A stretch of DNA of 8,382 nucleotides from Xanthobacteraceae bacterium (lineage in GTDB: Bacteria > Pseudomonadota > Alphaproteobacteria > Rhizobiales > Xanthobacteraceae), in contig JASHYD010001250.1 in the NCBI GenBank assembly GCA_030043175.1, positions 1-8,382 on the forward strand. The letters are read 5' to 3'. Both the position numbers and the translations under genes were made by a program. Below the pieces are notes generated by a model, which ran no database searches, had not been told where the DNA came from, and saw nothing but the letters and a program-made list of their open reading frames with translations. Shown here piece by piece: positions 5,947 through 8,382 of this stretch. Numbering within the stretch: position 1 is the first letter of the stretch; each line of letters opens with the position of its first letter.

Positions 5947-6127
5947 CGCTGTCTCCTGTCCGAACTTTGTCGGCGTGATCCAGGATTAGATGCGTAATCG
6001 GGTCGGTGAGTGCTGCCCGTGTCTCCATCGGCAGCGCGCGCCAAACTGGCGTCTCTGGTTTTTCGGCGAACAAATCGATTTGATGCGATATGCGGCGACC
6101 GTGCGCCGGCTTGTTTTGACATGGCAT
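5936..6127 (-). CDS. Small conserved protein of the rhizobial serine-recombinase cassette
   Basis: This 63-residue protein starts MPCQNKPAHG and contains SHQIDLFAEKP, VWRALPMETRAALTDPITHL and ILDHADK. GGGGAG at 6134-6139 lies 6 bases before the ATG. From memory, rhizobial accessory regions often carry three coupled genes: a protein with FRELLYPWHPW-like sequence, this short LPxETRxALT...LILDHADK protein, then a large serine recombinase. The order, orientation and overlaps here match that arrangement. Its function is unknown; a helper or DNA-contact role in recombination is a guess. The frame looks intact, although the upstream partner is frameshifted and the downstream recombinase is reduced to a stub, so it is probably a relic. 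Confidence 0.65.
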   Translation of the reverse strand: MPCQNKPAHGRRISHQIDLFAEKPETPVWRALPMETRAALTDPITHLILDHADKVRTGDSDDL

Positions 6128-6498
6128 GGACGTCTCCCCGATTCGGATAGCGAGAGAGATTTGATACGACCGAATCCGGGATGTTCGATACTACTGCGGG
6201 GGTCGTGGAGCACATACCGTAACAGCGACGCAAGCGCTACAAGTGCCGACATGTCGGCATCCGGATCGGTCGCTACTAGACGGACCTTGGCGCACGGCGA
6301 CCGATCAAACATCCACGCCGGAATCTCCAGCCAACGGTCAGAATCGGAATCAACAATATCGCATCGAAACACCACTCCATCCGGCTTATCGATCGCCCTA
6401 TGAATCGCGATCGAAAGACCCGACCACGGATGAAAGCGGTAGAGCAGTTCGCGAAACTCGGTCCGGTGGGCGTTCTTAAGCTTCGTTGTACAACGCAA
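5943..6498 (-). pseudogene. First gene of the serine-recombinase cassette, frameshifted
   Basis: A TTG at 6498, 4-5 bases after GAGG, opens a frame reading LRCTTKLKNAHRTEFRELLY, then RFHPWSGLSIAIHRAIDKPD, GVVFRCDIVDSDSDRWLEIP, AWMFDRSPCAKVRL, and LVALASLLRYVL. This matches, from memory, a conserved rhizobial protein always found just upstream of the small LPxETR protein and a recombinase. The expected C-terminal signature (SLS...NRGEVHA, encoded over the next gene's ribosome-binding site) appears as YPNRGDVHA but in another frame, so a frameshift is placed near 6150-6160. A (GA)4 run at 6152-6159 there is a likely slippage site. The last about 60 codons would overlap the next gene. The start codon is uncertain. 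Biochemical role is unknown. Confidence 0.6.
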
Positions 6499-6574
6499 GG
6501 CGACCTCACGTCGCGCTTGACGGCCGCACCCCCGATCAAGCCTACTTCGATCCGCTGCCGCTCCGCACGGCAGC

Positions 6575-6934
6575 TTAACCCCCGGCCGACGATCCACTTA
6601 GTGACGCGGAAATTTTGTTCAAAGGACCGGGGCCACCTCTATCCCGTGCCCGAGCTGATTCGGCGATCGCAAGTCGGTATACCGCCAGCACATCGGGGTC
6701 GGACTGGCCGCGCAGGATCGATTTGCCGGATTGAACGAGCGTCGCTTCCAGCGCTTCCCGGCTCTCCGGGACCTCTGACGCCAAATTCAGGGGTTGGCGC
6801 ATGCGACGGGCGCGCTCGGTGATGCAGGCGGCGAGCATGGCTTGCTTGCTATCGAACACCGCATAGAGGTCGCGATTTCTATGACCCGCGCTTTCGCCTG
6901 CCGCCGCGAGCCCCGTCGACCAAGCCGATCGAAG
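6575..6934 (-). pseudogene. TetR-family transcriptional regulator remnant
   Basis: The frame is open from 6934. The end of a TetR helix-turn-helix and the start of the ligand domain are clear: RDLYAVFDSKQAMLAACITE, then RARRMRQPLNLASEVPESRE, ALEATLVQSGKSILRG, and VLAVYRLAIAESARA. This matches the TetR pattern xLYxxFxSKxxLxxA followed by an AefR-like C-terminal domain. Upstream of RDLY the helix-turn-helix is not normal (LAAAGESAGHRN), and a stop at 6935-6937 blocks the rest, so about 30 N-terminal residues are missing. A neighbouring frame gives RRQAKARVIEIA, which could be the displaced first helix. Downstream of ESARA (about 6640) the sequence no longer resembles TetR and stops at 6575, roughly 50 residues early. 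TetR proteins repress transcription as dimers; this one is unlikely to work. Confidence 0.65.
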
Positions 6935-6950
6935 CTACCGAGAGTAGGCG

Positions 6951-7889
6951 CTATGGCAACCCGCGCTCCCACGATCCACCCCGCCCGTATCGCGCAACGG
7001 GCGCAGAAAGCTCATGCTCCGCTGTTCTGACCGTCTCTTTCTCCTTTGGCACTTTTTCCTTTCGATGGTCGCTTCCCCTCGGTCGCGCGGCGGCGTACCA
7101 ACACATGGAGCCTTCGTGACCGGGCGCTTTCAACGTCCAGGTCGGCCATGCTCCCAGGTATTTTTGTAGGACAGCCGAAGCTGACGCAAAGCAGGAAGCA
7201 TCATGCTCGCTCGCCGCAGATAACTGCCTACCTCTTTCCGACAATGTCTGTGACGGTCTTTCCTCGGTCAGACGGGCCGCCGGCTGCAACGATGCCACGT
7301 CGGATCGGCTCTCGACCGAGACATTACTGGTCTTAATCGCGGGAACTTGATCAACACTGGTTGCGGTCTGATCAGTGTTGCGGATCATCTGCTCTTGAGC
7401 AGTGACCATTTGATCGGTGCTGCGCGTCGTAGGTTCTTGTCCGACGGCGATAGTAGTGATGATCTTCTCGATATTCTGCCCCGGTGCGTCGAGGTCGAAT
7501 GACATCGCGTTGGGCTGCTCGGCAGGAGGGCCGGCCGGCGCGATCACATTCTCCGCAGTAATGGGGGGTCGCGCGGCAAGCCAGCCAACCTGCCGGTACA
7601 ATTTCGCGACGCTCTCTCTGGCTGCATCGCCATACGACGACTGCCAAAGCAAGGTGATTGCAACACCCGTACAAAAGGCAATCACGACGCGAGCGAGCGA
7701 GCGCGGATACTTTCCAGCGGGCGGCTCCCAGTTGGGAAACGGGACATCTTCCGGGGTTAAGTCGATCGGTTCTGGTTTAAGGTCGATCGGTTCTGGCTTT
7801 AGGGCGATTGGCCAAAAGAAATCGTCCCTTGGCTGAATTGGCAGCAAGCCCACATACTTACAGCGAGCGGAGTCCGTTTTCGCGATCAT
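6951..7889 (-). CDS. Membrane-anchored protein of a Bradyrhizobium-type family, function unknown
   Basis: This predicted 312-residue protein starts at ATG 7889 with GGGAGA (7895-7900) 5 bases upstream. Residues 1-60 are soluble and Pro-rich with the duplicated heptad LKPEPID (about 30-43). One transmembrane segment follows at about 65-84 (LARVVIAFCTGVAITLLW). Next is a long Gln/Thr-rich region with repeated TDQM-like motifs (about 150-182), probably helical. The C-terminal block at about 237-271 contains SAVLQKYLGAWPTWTLKAPG and SMCWYAAARPR. From memory, this architecture recurs in many unnamed Bradyrhizobium proteins, with the anchor, a Gln-rich helical region and the C-terminal WPTWTLKAPGHEG block conserved. 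Topology would place the C-terminus in the periplasm. The C-terminal tail (GRGGSWERGLP) may extend past the usual end. No adjacent intact partner; the TetR remnant follows directly. Confidence 0.75.
   Translation of the reverse strand: MIAKTDSARCKYVGLLPIQPRDDFFWPIALKPEPIDLKPEPIDLTPEDVPFPNWEPPAGKYPRSLARVVIAFCTGVAITLLWQSSYGDAARESVAKLYRQVGWLAARPPITAENVIAPAGPPAEQPNAMSFDLDAPGQNIEKIITTIAVGQEPTTRSTDQMVTAQEQMIRNTDQTATSVDQVPAIKTSNVSVESRSDVASLQPAARLTEERPSQTLSERGRQLSAASEHDASCFASASAVLQKYLGAWPTWTLKAPGHEGSMCWYAAARPRGSDHRKEKVPKEKETVRTAEHELSAPVARYGRGGSWERGLP
7761..7802 (-). repeat. Two 21-bp tandem repeats inside the 312-codon gene
   Basis: Units at 7761-7781 and 7782-7802 share the first 15 bases (GTCGATCGGTTCTGG) and differ slightly in the last six. 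Each encodes seven residues, LKPEPID, so copy number changes keep the frame. A partial third unit may flank them (LTPED). Confidence 0.85.
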
Positions 7890-7993
7890 CTTAATCTCCC
7901 GTTATCCGGGGGCTCTCGGCCAAAACAGCGTTCCGCAGTTTATTGGTCAGCTTTTTCGACCTATTGGGCAGAGTTGCCACATACCGTTGCGGA

Positions 7994-8113
7994 TCAGCCT
8001 ACCTTGCTGCCCTGATCCAATGAAACGTGCAGGTTGCCCAAGAGCGAGCGTGGCCCCGACTCCCAGCCCCATTCGCCCTTTCGAGTCGAGGCCACCTCTC
8101 CGGGCCGAGACAT
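7994..8113 (-). CDS. Possible 39-codon ORF
   Basis: ATG at 8113 to TGA at 7994-7996 encodes 39 residues, including MSRPGEVASTRKGEWGWESG and PRSLLGNLHVSLDQGSKVG. An AGGAT about 10 bases upstream is a weak ribosome-binding site. The frame has coding-like codons, but I recognise no family. It ends about 105 bases upstream of the start of the 312-codon gene on the same strand, so it could instead be leader sequence or a fragment of an older gene. An overlapping longer minus frame (7999-8238) looks no better. Confidence 0.25.
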   Translation of the reverse strand: MSRPGEVASTRKGEWGWESGPRSLLGNLHVSLDQGSKVG

Positions 8114-8382
8114 TTTCGATACATCCTATCCTGGTAGGCGAAAAGTAACCTCAATCGCATTTTCACCGAAGTGTTGCTATCCGAACACAATTGGTCGCTG
8201 AGTAGGCCAAGCCGCAGAACGTGGCTTGAACTTGGCATGAAGGTGGTTCAAAAATGATCTGCTGAGGGCGACCCCGACCTTGCCCCCATCCAAACTGGTC
8301 GGCGCCGCAACAGGTCCTAGGAATTTAATCTGGGGTTAGCTGTCCCCGCTCCTGGCGTCGGCTTTTTCGAACTATGGATTTT
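8114..8382. other. Gene-free right end of the window
   Basis: No credible gene start or family feature is visible on either strand. A minus frame entering from the right edge reads SIVRKSRRQERGQLTPD and stops at about 8325. That could be the end of a gene lying outside the window, but it is too short to identify. Confidence 0.4.

Noticed and set aside
6400..6822. A 140-codon plus-strand frame
   Set aside because: It is antisense to the TetR remnant and the start of the recombinase-cassette gene, both of which have recognisable family sequence on the minus strand.
1..8382. CRISPR array, rRNA or a complete insertion sequence
   Set aside because: No regularly spaced repeats of 25-40 bp, no rRNA-like sequence, and no transposase with paired terminal inverted repeats were seen.

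Overview
The window looks like an accessory, partly decayed stretch of a high-GC alphaproteobacterial chromosome, most likely Bradyrhizobium or a close relative in the Rhizobiales. This placement rests on the GC-rich codon use, on protein families I recognise from memory as typical of that group, and on the large amount of gene debris. No database was searched.

Left part (1-2063): the 5' end of a Bug/TctC-type periplasmic substrate-binding protein runs off the left edge on the minus strand. After about 400 bp without a recognisable gene and a hairpin terminator comes a small secreted four-cysteine protein (minus). It is transcribed divergently from a secreted protein of about 296 residues (plus) that carries an EF-hand-like acidic loop. 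The 377-bp gap between the two genes holds a possible -10 box and a perfect 13-bp palindrome.

Middle (2064-5646): this is mostly remnant DNA. A minus-strand gene resembling the N-terminal membrane and helical half of rhizobial rhomboid-family proteins is broken by two frameshifts and stops before any protease domain. Imperfect copies of a short repeat lie on either side of it. Next come a stretch with a short tandem repeat and hairpins, a 28-codon minus-strand ORF, a clear hairpin terminator, and a tyrosine recombinase (integrase) pseudogene. The integrase keeps every catalytic residue but is frameshifted and lacks its N-terminus. The island is therefore probably fixed in place.

Right part (5647-8382): a small plus-strand membrane ORF with a very good ribosome-binding site abuts a minus-strand remnant of the three-gene serine-recombinase cassette common in rhizobial accessory DNA. 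The first gene is frameshifted, the second (63 codons) is intact, and the recombinase is cut off after about eight codons. This remnant lies directly downstream of a TetR-family regulator that is damaged at both ends, which suggests successive insertions and deletions. A complete 312-codon anchored protein of a Bradyrhizobium-type family follows (minus), with a 21-bp in-frame duplication. Last are a possible 39-codon ORF and non-coding sequence.

I found no tRNA, rRNA, CRISPR array or intact transposase. The genes do not form an evident shared pathway. The main story is a graveyard of integration modules among a few intact envelope or secreted proteins. I see no convincing new biological system.
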